Assembly (NCBI GenBank): GCA_013397865.1
Contig: VZTI01002344.1
Location: forward strand, 1,267,737-1,331,736
Source: Struthidea cinerea
Lineage: Eukaryota; Chordata; Aves; Passeriformes; Corcoracidae
DNA: 64,000 nt
Direction of reading: 5' to 3'
Part shown: positions 25,701-37,700 of the stretch, piece by piece
Layout of the letters: each line of letters starts with the position of its first letter
Position numbering within the stretch: position 1 is the stretch's first letter
The notes under the pieces: generated by a model
Seen by the model: only the letters and a program-made list of their open reading frames with translations
Told to the model about the DNA's origin: nothing
Database searches by the model: none
Position numbers and translations under genes: made by a program

Positions 25701-27173
25701 TGCTCTTTACCTCAGTTCTTGGGTGCCTGCCTTTCTACTCCAGGTCTGCTCAGGACAACAGCTGAGCATTTCCAGTTGGAATTGATTGTGCTTTGAACAT
25801 GTAATAGACTACATATTGCAGAGAGCTCTTAAAAACCATGCCACAGAAGCATGATAGTGCACAACTACAAGCATATGACACTCTTCACCTCAGTCTCTGT
25901 GAATAGGCTCTCCCTCAGTCAACTGGAAGTAATAATCAAAACTCTTCACATTATGATACTAAATGCATTACCATTTATAATGCATTTAGATATGTTTGTA
26001 GTGTTTACAAAGGGAGGGGAAAAAAATCCCTTAACTCTTCATAGCTTGGGGTTGCTTTTAAGGCCTGTAGTGCATGCTGAATAACAGAATAAAAATCAAG
26101 TATTGAGTATTTCAGCAAGTGAGCATGATTCATGCTAAAATATATGGAGACCTTATGGCAAGGAAATGAGGTAACCAAGTGGAAGCAGCAGATTCATAAG
26201 GGGAAAATTAATTTTTAATTATAAACAACAAAAACTTTTTTATCTCTGGAGTATCTTTAATATCTTGCATTTTTAATGTAAGTTGAAAACCAGAAAATGC
26301 TGCCTGTAAAATCAGCTGACATTTCTGGGGTTGGATTTGTCAGTCACCACACATACCTCAAGCATTTGAGCTTGTGGAAAAAGTAGCATCAGAAGCAGTA
26401 TCACTTCCTATCCTCTTTGCATCCTGCTAATTGCTTCCTGTCAAGCGCTTCACAGGTATTTTACAGGACTCTCCCTGCTGCTTTTATTCTGGTTTGTTTT
26501 TTTAACAAACCAAAACAACAAGAAACCACCAAACAACTCTTTAGGCATGTGGCCAACATCCTACTAGAATCAGACTAGGTCTTCCTCTCACAGCTCTTTG
26601 TTTCCTCCTATCAGATGGTTCCTTACCAACCATAAACTCCTACTTTGTCTCCTCATCATACCGTTTGTTCATGTTACTCCATTCAGGTTTCTCTCCTGAT
26701 TTTCCTTGCCCTCTCAGTACTGATTAACTGATGAGACCTTCAATTTCTTTCCTATTGCAATAGGGATATAGCACCATTTTTTCCCAGACAAACACTTTTC
26801 ACTTGCCACGTGTCTCTCAAGGATGTTAAGTGGCAGCATCCCCCCTTCCAACCAGGCACAGTCTGGCTGGAACACACCTATGTCAGCTGTCAGCTTCCCT
26901 CTCTTCAATATCTTCACTCTCCTTCCTCTAGTTTTACAGAGTCTTTTCTGCACAAAGGAAAAAGTCCTCGCAGATTTTTTTTCTATTTTTCAGTGCTTCA
27001 CTGTACTTCGATCTAAGCAGAAGGTGACTGTGCAGCTCTACATGCACACTCCAGTGCTGTAACAGAGAATAAGTCATACATATTCCTTCTGCTCAGCAAT
27101 AAACACGTGGTCTGGGCATCAGTAGCGAGTGAAAAGCTCATGTCTTTACAAACAATTTGATGGGTGAAGGTGT
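22753..27173. other. Non-coding unique sequence
   Basis: No gene was recognised, and open frames stay below 95 codons. At 23400-23480 there is a small CpG-bearing patch around GAGCCGGCCAATAGGGACCG that contains a CCAAT word. An A12 run lies near 25552. A TAACCCT-type word near 24251 is isolated and not telomeric. A small perfect hairpin at 26490-26512 is listed separately. Confidence 0.55.
26490..26512. other. Perfect short hairpin, 9-bp stem and T5 loop
   Basis: TGGTTTGTT is followed by five Ts and then AACAAACCA, a perfect 9-bp inverted repeat. It is too short for a microRNA precursor. It lies in sequence dominated by T-rich and then A-rich words (CAAAACAACAAGAAACC), so it may have arisen from low complexity alone. 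No function is claimed. Confidence 0.6.
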
Positions 27174-27215
27174 GGGTTTTAATGTCTTTGTAATGGGTCT
27201 TAATGTCTCTACTAA
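27174..27215 (+). repeat. 21-bp tandem duplication
   Basis: GGGTTTTAATGTCTTTGTAAT at 27174-27194 is followed immediately by a diverged copy, GGGTCTTAATGTCTCTAC and three further bases. It lies about 110 bp before the solo LTR. It is a small local duplication with no evident function. Confidence 0.6.
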
Positions 27216-27323
27216 CTCTGGGCAGCTGGTTTGTTGCAGAGCCCGGACAGCTTAGCTCCTGAAACACACAGGCCTGAACTTCTGAGCTTTGGGGTAAAAT
27301 AGTAGATTCAAGGGCGGGGAATA

Positions 27324-27555
27324 TGTGGTAGGCAGTTCGGGAAGGCTGTACCTTCCTTCCTAGTACCTCAGCCAGTGGGGAAAGGAAGAGGGCAACATGC
27401 TGCCAGGAGTTTAGGATAAAAGGAGGCTGCGCCCTCCCAAACCTCGAGAGATCCAGGGCAACCCAGTGGACTCTCCCTTTATTAGAATAAAGTTGCAGGA
27501 CTCCTCTGTCTCTGTTTTGGACATAAACCTCTGGTGTTTGTGGATTTTCCTGACA
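27324..27555 (+). mobile_element. Solo LTR of an avian endogenous retrovirus
   Basis: The segment begins TGTGGTAGGCAG and ends TTTTCCTGACA, giving the TG...CA ends expected of an LTR of about 232 bp. It contains a TATA-like GATAAAAGG at 27415-27423 and a poly-A signal AATAAA at 27486-27491, some 70 bp apart and in the correct U3-R order. The GC-rich sequence between them and the CTCTGTCTCTGTTTTGGA run after the signal also fit. No internal gag-pol-env sequence flanks it, so it is a solo LTR left by recombination. A matching 5-bp target duplication was not seen (GAATA before, AGAGG after), so the element is old or its ends are a few bases off. It may belong to an ERVL-like class, but I cannot name the subfamily with certainty. 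Confidence 0.72.
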
Positions 27556-29084
27556 AGAGGCGCTGTAAAAGGACTAAGCATGCTGAAGTTCATAGCTGTA
27601 AAACTCTTAGAAGTTTATATTCTGTAATTTGACCAAGTTTGGGATCTTTTTTATATGAATTTCACAGCAGATATACCCTGCTGTAAAGGCTTCCCTACTT
27701 CCAAATTTTACATATTTACCTAAAACATGGACTTAGAAGAGGCTCTGAAAGAAAGGTGCTTTTGAATTATTGACCTTTGCACAATAGCTTCTTTTTCCCA
27801 AAGTTTCTTCTAAAAATTGACAAAGCTTTCTGATGATAAATCCAACCTCTGAGTCCAGAATTGCCTGATGAGTATTGCATCTTGTCACAGCATTTAAGAC
27901 TGCAACTGTGGTTATCAGACAAAATTAATAAAATTAGCAGAAACTAGTTTACCAGATATCTCAGGTTCTAAGCCTTAAATTCATATCCTGCAATCTCTAC
28001 TCATTATAGGAGAACTTCTGCACACAAGGAAAGCAATTGCACATACATTGTATAAAATGACTACCTGACTATATGACTCTCAGGTAGATGGTTAAAAATC
28101 CCAATATGCACACATTCATCCTTAATGGTGTGAAAGCTTTTCAGTTGACATTTACATAATTTTGCTGCCAGTTACCAGGATATATTTAGGTATATAGTTT
28201 TCATTCCGTTTATGCCATATACCTATGCCATCCTAGAGATACACGATAAGCCACAGTTATCTAAATTGATGTGAAGCAAAACTGACACAATGCCAACCAA
28301 ATTCCCAGAATGACAATTGAGTCTGTCATTGCATCACCCCTCAGGCAAGGTCCAAGTAAGAAAGATATTGCTGTGTCCCTTAAAGGTCAATAAGCACAGG
28401 TTCAGCTAGAGCTCGGGAAGAAAAGAAAATACAAGGAGTATTTTTCAGTAGCTGTTGAGCTCTGGGGCTATGCATGTAAATTTTGACTTGAACTTGAGAC
28501 TGAGTCCTTGATCTAATGTGTAACTATTCAAGCCTTAAAGCTTTGCTTGAAAGTACATTATTTTCAGTAGTTTTTCGGACATATTGATGAGTACGTTAGA
28601 TAATTATTGAAATATACTTTCATAAATTTCCAAGCACCTTGCCTTAGAATAGGAACAAAATGTGGATAAACTTCAGAAGTGTGTTTAACTCACTCATCGT
28701 CATCAACATCATCATCATCATCACCTTTGCCTCATCTGTGTACTACATCTGACATCCCCTCTAGCTGAAGAGTAATTCTTATGGAGAGCATTCTACAAGA
28801 GAATCAGATACCTGGTGTTTGAGACTTTTATTCCTGGTTACCAAGAGTGGGTTTAGATGTCCATCATATTGTCTCATACGTAAGAGCTAGGACATAGCTG
28901 AAAAGAGTAGAGTCAGAGCATCTCATTCTTACTGTGAGCTGAACATCCAACATGCACTAAATGCTATCTGCATCCTTATGTGATGTATCTCAGTTTTTGG
29001 TTGCCTCTGAAGTTACTCAGTTCCTGTGTAGGTGTATTACTTGGTATATTGTGGCATGGGGTAGCACAAACCCGACAAATTAGT
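27556..29084. other. Non-coding unique sequence
   Basis: No gene was found. The only simple repeat is the short TCA-trinucleotide run at 28694-28723. Confidence 0.55.
28694..28723 (+). repeat. (TCA)n trinucleotide microsatellite, imperfect
   Basis: There are ten TCA-type units with two interruptions (TCG and ACA), the last five being perfect. It is too short to be of structural interest. Confidence 0.8.
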
Positions 29085-29410
29085 ATGAAGAGAGACACCA
29101 GTAATACTGACCTTCTGAAATACAAGCAGAAACAGAAGGAAAATATTGGCCCACTTCTAAACAGGAGAGGTGAACTAGTCACCAACACTGAAAAGGCAGA
29201 ATTTCCCTACACTTTCTTCACCTCTCTCTTTACCAGCATTGCTGGGTTCCAGGCCTTGTGAACAAAAATCCAGGTTGATGAAAACACAGATCCACCCTCA
29301 GTGAAGGAAGAATTGGTGTGTGAATTATTACAGGAGTTTGACCCCCACAGATTCATGGGCCCTGACAATATCCACCCAGAGCTGTTAGAGAGCTGGCTGA
29401 AATAATTGTG
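29085..29410 (+). mobile_element. CR1 LINE internal fragment (ORF2, endonuclease-reverse transcriptase linker), degenerate
   Basis: Plus-strand translation gives ENIGPLLNRRGELVTNTEKA and then FFTSLFTS, followed after a frame break by PPSVKEELVCELLQEF and HRFMGPDNIHPELLESWLK. These match the order and key residues of the CR1 ORF2 region where the linker (GxLVTxDxEKAE...FFxSVFT) leads into the first reverse-transcriptase block (KSMGPDGIHPRVL), as known for the family. The fragment carries stops and a frame shift and lacks both the endonuclease domain and the 3' end, so it is dead. An internal-only CR1 piece is less usual than a 3'-end piece. Confidence 0.8.
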
Positions 29411-31023
29411 AGGCCAGGTAGATCCCAGCCAGGGCTGTAATTACATGAGAGACTGAGGTACGAGACAGTGACCAAAAGAGTAGGTCACACTAACTCTGAA
29501 GGTGAAGCACTGCCTGAGTTCCCTGCATGCTCTACATTCCCTTTACCTCAACTGTTTACGTAAATACTGATCATTGGCATTATATTTTTTCCTATATTTT
29601 TCAATTATGAGGAAAGTTATTTAGGATTTCAGTGTCTTTGAGAAAATTTGTAATTTTTAAGAGGGGGAGAGATGAAAGATGCAATTATGCTTGGAGTTGT
29701 TTATGGCTACAGACAACCAATATTCCAGCCTGCTGACAATTGTTGATCTGATAAATAAGGATAGCTTCATTGAGTGGAAATCTGATGCACTTTATACCTT
29801 CTTATCAATTTTTATGATTTTCACCAGAAAGAGTTTGCTAAAATGCTAAGGTAAAGTTTTCCACGTTGTACATTCACAGACAGACTAGAAAAGCAATCAC
29901 TCGGATGATCATGAAATGCCATGGACTACCTGTAGCTGAAACCTAATTCACTTTTTTTTTGCAGAAATGAAAGAGAAAGAAAAAGACAGCATGTTTTTAC
30001 AAATTGGCAATAAGACATACACTGTTATCAAACAATAATGCATTGCATTAGAGCTCTAAATAGAACAGTTGCTGTAAAAGCATTCAGAGAGTTAAAAGAA
30101 ATAAAACATAATTGAATTTAAATTATGGAAATCAGTGATATAAAAGCATCAGCAAATCCCATAAAGATATCCATTCATGAAGCTCATTAACACCAAAAAG
30201 AAAGAAATAAAACTCTGTTTGGAGATTAAAATTTGGAATAAGGGAAACAGTCAAAGTGAAGAGCTGTGAAAAGTGGGATGGAATATGATATGATACACAT
30301 CTGAATAACACCTGGATTAGAGAAGTATGAACCATCAGAGAAAAGGCAGGCACTAGAGGGGGACAAAGAGAGAAGAACGCTGTGAAATCATCTACAGCAA
30401 TTCTATAAAGACCCATTCCAGATTAAATCTTGACATAATTAATAAGCTAGTCAAAGTACTTACGGAAGTGGTAGTGAGATTAAGTCTTCCTGTCTAATAA
30501 AAGCCTGTATAAAGGCACAGTGTCAGAACTGTGAAAATTAAAATGAGAATATGAGTTTCAACCTGGTGAACTCAGTGTTGTATTTTGGCATTTGAACACC
30601 CCATGTAAAGTGCACTGGGTGTATTGTGTGACTTTTTGGTACATAATTCTGTTCTTATGAATATGTTTAGTCTAATTACTTGATCTTAATTTAAACACAA
30701 AATTGTATTTCATTGTACTGACGTCTCTGTGAAAAAGAATCAAATTTTCTCTGTACTTTTGAAAAAACACCAAGTTTTGCCAGCAGGTCCCAGAGTTTGC
30801 CATCCATTATATGAGATAAAAGTCAGGCAGCCTGGAGCCGTCTCGCAGTGTTTTCCCTAACTTTTTAAGCCTTTATGAACAAGAGCACAGCCTCTTCATA
30901 GCCGTACCACACAGCCCTGATTCTGGGGGATCCCAGGCATTCCCCGCAGAGAAGCAGTATGTGAAATCCATACCAAATCAGCACAGTTTGCTAAGTTTGC
31001 TAAGAAAATGTTGCATTGCTAGG
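29411..31023. other. Non-coding unique sequence
   Basis: AT-rich sequence with no gene. Part of it (30100-30400) is moderately purine-rich on the plus strand, giving a spurious minus-strand frame of 94 codons. Nothing resembles the missing 3' half of the CR1 copy just upstream. Confidence 0.55.
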
Positions 31024-31449
31024 TGTAGTTTAGCATCTGCAGCCTTCCCTGGGAGCGCAGCGGGGCTTGCTAGGGCAGGACAACCATTCTGTCCTGCCGC
31101 AGTCCCTTCTGGACTGCCCCGCACTCTTGCTCCTGCTAGCTGTCAGCCCTGCAACCCAGTGATTAGCAAGGGAGGCGAGAAGGGTCACTCCCCATGAGGG
31201 TTTCAGAGGATCTTTAATGGTCACATCTTGACCCAGCAACCCCCAGAGGCAGAGAGACCTCGTGGCCAGGGAGCAGGGGGGTTTTGTCAGGGCGCAGGGG
31301 CGGTACATGGGCGGTGTTGGGGTACAGGAATCAATAGGGAGAGCCAGGGCTAAGAGGCAAGGGAAAGGTGGGGGAAAAATGTAAGCCAAACCTCACAGAA
31401 AAGCACTAATTGATGTCTCAATGTTGGCAATTTGTCTTCTGAGGGAACA
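31024..31449 (-). mobile_element. GC-rich block, possible solo LTR on the minus strand
   Basis: This is the most GC-rich stretch of the window. Read on the minus strand it starts TGTTCCCTC and ends AAACTACA, which would fit LTR ends. It contains an ATTAAA poly-A-type signal (TTTAAT at 31213-31218 on plus) preceded by a GC-rich, promoter-like part with CCGCCCATGTACCGCCCC. The flanking bases (CTAGG and TTATT) give no target-site duplication, and I do not recognise the family, so this is a hypothesis. A 119-codon minus-strand frame (31030-31389) is rich in Pro, Ser and Leu, as expected from translated GC-rich DNA, and is not taken as a gene. An alternative is a small CpG-rich regulatory island. 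Confidence 0.3.
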
Positions 31450-34400
31450 TTATTTTATTAAATCTTTAAGGGTTGGGGGCTGTGGGGGTGATTTTGGTTG
31501 CTTTCTGTTTGCTTCTGGTTTAGGTGTGAGGGATGCTAGGCAATGAAGGTAGGAACAATGAAGAAACTTTGGGAAGCACAGCTTGCCTTTTAACTGGATA
31601 GTTATTACAGAATTTCTTTTACCAGTTTCTGAATCACTTCACATTGGCCACAGTCAAACACTAGGACCCCGGACTCCATGGAATCCTGATATGCCAATTC
31701 CACCATAAATATCCATAACACAAGTGACCCACACACTCAACAGAAGCACAGAACTGTTTGACTTTCACCTGGCAAATCTGATGAAGGGGTTTGGTGCTAT
31801 TTTAAGAGTTCCCAGAACTTCCCACTGACTACGTGCTGAGACAACCTGGACCTTTTTTTGACGCCATCAGCTGTAGACAGAAGAGCAGCCACATTAACTG
31901 CACGAATCATGCATCTGCTGTTTTTCTAATATACTGACTGATATCCTAGAACTGCAGGTGAAGAACGACAAAAAATACAATAGATTTTGATAAACCTTAA
32001 CTTCGCTATATGAAAAACATTTGCCGAGTAATTGTCCTCCTACAGTTTAATCACCAACATCTGGCCTTATAACAAGTTTATTTCCATTTTATGCTACCTA
32101 AGAAAGAGTTCTATATGTGCAAGACAAGGAGATTTTCTCTTCAATCCTAGTTCCCCAGCAAGAAGTCCTTCAATTTAGCCTGAGGAGGTTGCTACAGTCA
32201 AGAAGCCAGACAATGAAATTGCATTTGTACTCCACGATGGAACAGGAAATTGCCCTTTTTTTGTTTTTTGTTTTTTTTTTTTTTTCACATGGGATTGTTC
32301 TCCAACTGTTCCATGATTATTGAGAACACAATAAGGGCAGTGGGATACTTGGAATAATGGGGAAAAGGGTTTTTAAAATTTTTGATACACTGAAAACATG
32401 GTCCAAATTCCTACTAGAAGTATACCCAGCTTGCTTTTTAAAAGGGCTAATGTGACTTGAGTATTACATAAAATAAAAAATATTCTGTGTACCTGAATTC
32501 TTACAAATTCCTTGCTCCTGCGATGAATTTCAGAGACTCTATTCCCTCTCCTCATTCTTGGATGAATACATATATTACAAGGCAGAATAATATTATTCAT
32601 CCCTTTTCCTAAATGCAGAAGATAAATCAAGAGAGGCAGTAGATCTGCAGTCCTTCACAGAGGATACATGAAAGAATTGTGTTTCTCAGACAGCCAGAGC
32701 TGGTAAGAAAATATAAGGAGGTAAAGACTTTAGTTTGAACAAGTGACAGAGCTATAAAAACATAAGAATGGAGAGAAGTGTTTAGAAACAAAGCCACATT
32801 TCTGTAGGTTTTAAAATTAAAGAATTGTGGGGTAAGGTGAAGTAAGCAGAAAGAAAAATGGCAACAAATGAATGAAATGCAGGGGGTCATAGTGCAAGAC
32901 TGAAGAAGGGCTGGATGGGGCCAACGCTGAGGATTTTTCTAGGAGGCAGAAATACTGCTCTTTGTAAGGAAATGACTTCACTTCAAAATTCTCAAAATGA
33001 ACAGGGGAAGTTGATATCCACTCCCAGCCTCCTTACTTCTTCAGCAAAAGTTTTCCTTCCAGCAAGCACTGCCCTTTATTTCACTTCAAAAAGTAATAAT
33101 TTTTCAGACAGAATGGCTAGGTATGTCAGTTATTACACACCATGTTACCATTCATGTTTCTGTCTCGGCAGTAATAAAATTGCTGTTTTTCCTCATATTT
33201 GAGAAACTTGATGTTAAGAGTGGTTAAAAGGATAAGACATTAAACCTAAAATAAAAATCAGTGACTCTGGAAAAATACCTGATGGCCACAGTCTGGATCC
33301 TATCAGATAGGCCACATCAAGTACAGTCATTATCTAATGTTTTTACTAAGACAGGGTTCCAGTCCTAAGTAAGGCATCCAACAGGGCTGACATCACATGT
33401 GAAACTGCTCACTGTAAGTACACAGTACTCTTCTAGGGCAGGGTCAATTTGCCCCTTTTAAAGAGAGTCAGATAGACTTCATTAGCCTGACCCACTTTCT
33501 TAAACAAGGGAAGTCTATTTAGATTCATCTGCAATTGAGTTACCCAGAAATTACGTGACAAATGTTCCTTAAAGCATAATTGACACAGAAGATGGAATAT
33601 AAAATGTCAAAAGTCACTTCAATATGAAATGTTGTATATTACAGCAGTGGGGCCACCATTACCAGCAACCCCAAGAAGAAGAAATAATAGGAAGGAAAAA
33701 GGATTCTGTTAGCCTAGAAATGAAATAATGAACATTTTTTCACATTAAAATACTAAATGTTCAGGTGCTGAGGGTTAACACAGTGGAACAACAGCCAAGG
33801 TAAGAAGGATAGATAGGAGTTCTCCAAATAACCTCCAAGTGAGGAAGATCAGGTATATTTTTGTTTAATCCCTCTTGTTAATAGATATTGGTCATTGCTT
33901 CAGTGGTAGATTTTAACCTTAGCCTGAACCATACAGTATTTTTATAAGAACATTAGAAGACAAAATGTTCTCATTTTTTTTCTAACATAAGCAAGGCAAT
34001 TTCCATGTGTAGATATTTTTTGCCTTTAACAAAGGAACCATGATGACAAACTCTTAGAAAAACTTTCTTACCGTGCTTCAAATTTGCTGGAACAGAATGT
34101 AAGATCTACAGGCTTTATTTCTTGGCTTCAGGAGAATGAACAATTCTGAGTCACATCTGCACTGCTCTGTTAACTTGTTTTTCACTGTGACCACGTTGAG
34201 ATTGCTCCCCAGAAGCAGGTGCTGGCCACATGCACCAAGCATAGAGAATCCTTAGTCAGGATATTTGGCCAATAATTCCTGGGTGTATTCTTGATGTGTT
34301 GAGACTTCACCTGCATACCCCTGGGAAGACCCTAAGTTCTGAAAGCACTCCAGGTGATTAGGAAACAGAGCCTTTACAAACTCTGACAGGACCAGGGCGT

Positions 34401-34673
34401 GATGGGGCAGGGTTAGAGCACAGCACGCTGTGACAGAACAGTGGGAATCCTGCGGCCATTTAAATACAAACAAGTTTAAATTAAATTTCTCAAGTCTCAG
34501 TCTTGCTTTTATGGAAAAACTGTCCCAAGTTAAGGGAAATTTTGAATAAATGAATAAATAACATCATTAGCCCTTGCTGTATATTCTGCCCATAAGGAGA
34601 CTTCCAGGCTATAAAGAACAGCATTTAAGAAGAGCTTCAGTGGGAACCACAGACTAATAAACACCAGTAAATT
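31450..34673. other. Non-coding unique sequence
   Basis: No gene was recognised, and open frames stay below 100 codons. A T-rich low-complexity run is at 32256-32285. Confidence 0.55.
32256..32285 (+). repeat. T-rich low-complexity tract
   Basis: Thirty bases of T interrupted by two G residues. It could be the complement of an old poly-A tail, but no retrocopy was recognised beside it. Confidence 0.85.
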
Positions 34674-34780
34674 TTTCTGGAGGTCATCCACTCCATCCTA
34701 CCACTCAGAGCAGGGTATACCACAGCAGGCTGCTCAAGACCCTGTGTAACAGAGTTTGAAATTTCAGCAAAGATGGAAAT
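34674..34780 (-). mobile_element. CR1 LINE fragment (old, short)
   Basis: Reverse-strand CR1 words occur in the correct order: TCTGGAGGTCATCCACTCCA, CTCAGAGCAGGGTA, GCAGGCTGCTCAAGACCCTG, GAGTTTGAAATTTCAGCAAA and GATGGAAA. These correspond to the CR1 3' region also seen at 21.8 kb. The copy is short and diverged, and its ends are approximate. Confidence 0.75.
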
Positions 34781-37700
34781 AGAGAAGTTTATCCTAGAAA
34801 TAATGAGAATTCTTTAAGCTAGTAATTAAAATGAGAAATGAGTAAACTGATTTAACTAGAAGCAGTTCTCTCTAATATTCACTCAAAGCATAAAAAAAAA
34901 AAATATTGGATTCTCAGCAGTTCTTCAGAATGATGTGAAGCTTTGAAAATAAATTGTCAATGGTGTACTCTTTCCAGGCAGCCTCAAAGGCCAAAAATTC
35001 CCAAAGGATATAAGAACATCTGACATCCCAGTGTTAGTGCCAACTAAGAGTTCAAACTTGCCCTGTAATTCTCACACGGAATAGTTATACTGTGGTCAGA
35101 ACCCACTTAAAAATTAAAAGAAACAGTACTGGAAAAAATAGCTTTTCACATGAAGTTTCTACACAGATTTATGACTGGGTTATAAATTGTTGAACTCTGA
35201 AAAGCATGTCGAATTTTAAAGAGGGATTCAACCCTCCTATCCCCCATCTCTCCTTGCCCCCCACCCCCCACAGAATCTGTGTTAGAAAAGGTAAGTTCTA
35301 GCAGAGAACAATTTGCAAGATTGCTGTGTTTTACATAAGAACCATCGTTTTTTTCAGTTCTTTGCCTCCAGTTCTACTTAGAACCTGAAGGTATATAAGC
35401 AGCTGCAAAAAAATAATGAAAACAGAGTTAATTAAAAAATTACTCAAAGAACATTTGGGCCATAATTTTTTTCTTTGTTAATTTGATTTTAACTTGATTG
35501 CCTGGATTAAAATGAGGACACATTGTAGTTCTTAATTCAAATTAATTCCATAGGGTATTTTCTGTTTTGGGAATTGGAATGGGGATTTTTTTCAGAGATG
35601 AGAGAAGAGGGAATGAGCCTAGGTCTCCTTAAATCCACACTTCTCTCTCTTGCTATCTGTTGATAAGTAGACTATAGAAATTTCATAGCTTTGATTGTAA
35701 AAAATTGCAGGTTGTTCTGTACAAACATCCAATTAATGCGCACAAGGTATTTTATGGGTAGCCAGTGACAGTGTTTGCTAGCCACACTGTTTGGCTGACT
35801 TGAACTCTATGTATTACTGCCACAGGATTCCACTGTGACGTTGTAATTGCTTGCTTCTTAAAGGGAGGATTAAGACAGTGACTGAAAGGGGACATAATTA
35901 TAGTTTCCTAAACTCTATTCAATTTGGATTTAGGCAGAAAAAGCACAAACTTCAGGGGATTGCTTTAGTTCCTCAACCAATTATATGAAGTAACATTTCT
36001 CCATTATACAACACTCATATACATAAACAAGATAATCCTGCGTAGAAATAAGCCTGCACACAATTCTTTTAGCTTCATCAGCTCAGCAGGAGACTTCTGT
36101 AGGTGGGCTCTACATGTATAGGGTGTGATAGGACTGAGGATCAGAACACTGGTTTTTACTGAGAACGTGAAAGCCCATGACAAGAGGTCATTGCTCAGTG
36201 TCATTGCTTTCCTGAACAGAGCTGCTGAGGTACAACTGACGCTTGTCATCAGAGCTCCAGGTGAATGCTACAGACAATCAAAAACCATGTCAGTCACAAG
36301 GCTTCCTCATCCAACTCTGCCTAATGAGCAAAACAAAAATTTTCTCTCTCACTAAAATGTGACTATTTTCATCAGCCTAATTTTAAATGCTTCCCACAAT
36401 GACATTGCCATTATTTTCCTTAAGGGATCCTTTTACTGTATGATGGGGAAGCCGTTAGTTCCAGATTCTTTTTCCTGGGAAAGACAAAGTTCCTGGAGCT
36501 ACAGAATTTATTGATGATTACTGAAACAGAGAAAAGCCTGGATTAAGGATTATGTGTCTTGTGACTTCTTTCCTTTCTGAGGGACAGGAGGGTGTGTAGG
36601 GACAAAGCAAAGGGGAAGACAGCTGTTTTGATCTGCACATGATGAAATGTGTTCCTATTTTTCTGTGTATTTCTGGTTCCTTATCATGTTTCTGATACAT
36701 TCTGATGCAGAAGGTTTGTTTTCATCAAAAAAAAAAAAAAAAGGAAGCATTTACAAGTAGATTATTAAAAACTCTACAAAACAAAGTAAATATAATTATC
36801 CTCTCTATAGAAACTAAGCAGAAAAGAGTGATTTGGATCAGTAGATAATGACCTATGGAACAAGACCCAAACTTTTTACTCCGAATTGTGTGCCCTCTTT
36901 CATTCCCCCCCTCCTACTCTGCCTTTATTTCTGTTTGGTTTTTCCCCCTCTGCACTTTGTGCATCTCTCTATTGCTAGTATTTTTCTCCTAGAACAGCTG
37001 CTCCTTGTGTATAAACAAATAACACCCCTGCTATCCCACCATTATGAATTTTCTTCCTGATGATACTCAGGAAAACAGAATTAAATGATTGGTTCAGGAA
37101 AGCACTAATAAAACTGATGGGAATCTCTGAGGCAAGACAGAATTTTAAGGATCTTCTTTTGATCGGAGCTGGAGAGCTGACATCTGCTGCCTATTTGTGG
37201 AATTTATTGTAATAGATTTGTCCGGGACAGGCTCCATGGTTAACCTCTGTTCACGAGTAACAGCTCCCCCTTGTGCAGACGTTTTGCAAAGTAACAGGTA
37301 AATAGGGTGCCTTGCTGATTAGAAGTTTTAAGAAAACGCTATTGAAATGAAGCAACAGAACAGTAGTTGGAACAGAGAAAAACCAGACCCATTAAAACGC
37401 ATGTTCCTCTCATTTTCAAGGTTGTGGCACATGACTGAGATAATGATTTTTCATTGGGTATCTCCCTTTGAGTGAAATCACCCTAATAAAGCTAAATGGC
37501 AAATGTCCTTCCTTCAGTTAAACACTGTGTTCAATTTTTACTTTAGGAGGAGGCAGAGACGTGTCTATCTGAAGTCAAAACCACAAAGATGTGTCAGTCA
37601 GTCTAAGTAGCATCTGATTCTATGCCGCAGCACCTCAATATGGAAGTTCCTGAAAGGCAAGATTTAAACAAAGACAGACCAAGACAAGCAAATATCATTA

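Noticed and set aside
26490..26512. Hairpin as a microRNA precursor
   Set aside because: The 9-bp stem is far too short for a precursor and consists of low-complexity T/A-rich words.
28694..28723. TCA repeat as a polyhistidine or polyaspartate coding tract
   Set aside because: No extended open frame or exon context surrounds it; it is a simple microsatellite.
31030..31389. 119-codon minus-strand frame in the GC-rich block
   Set aside because: Pro/Leu/Ser-rich translation expected of GC-rich DNA; no domain recognised.
36600..36742. A16 run as the tail of a processed pseudogene
   Set aside because: No coding similarity or poly-A signal could be recognised directly upstream.
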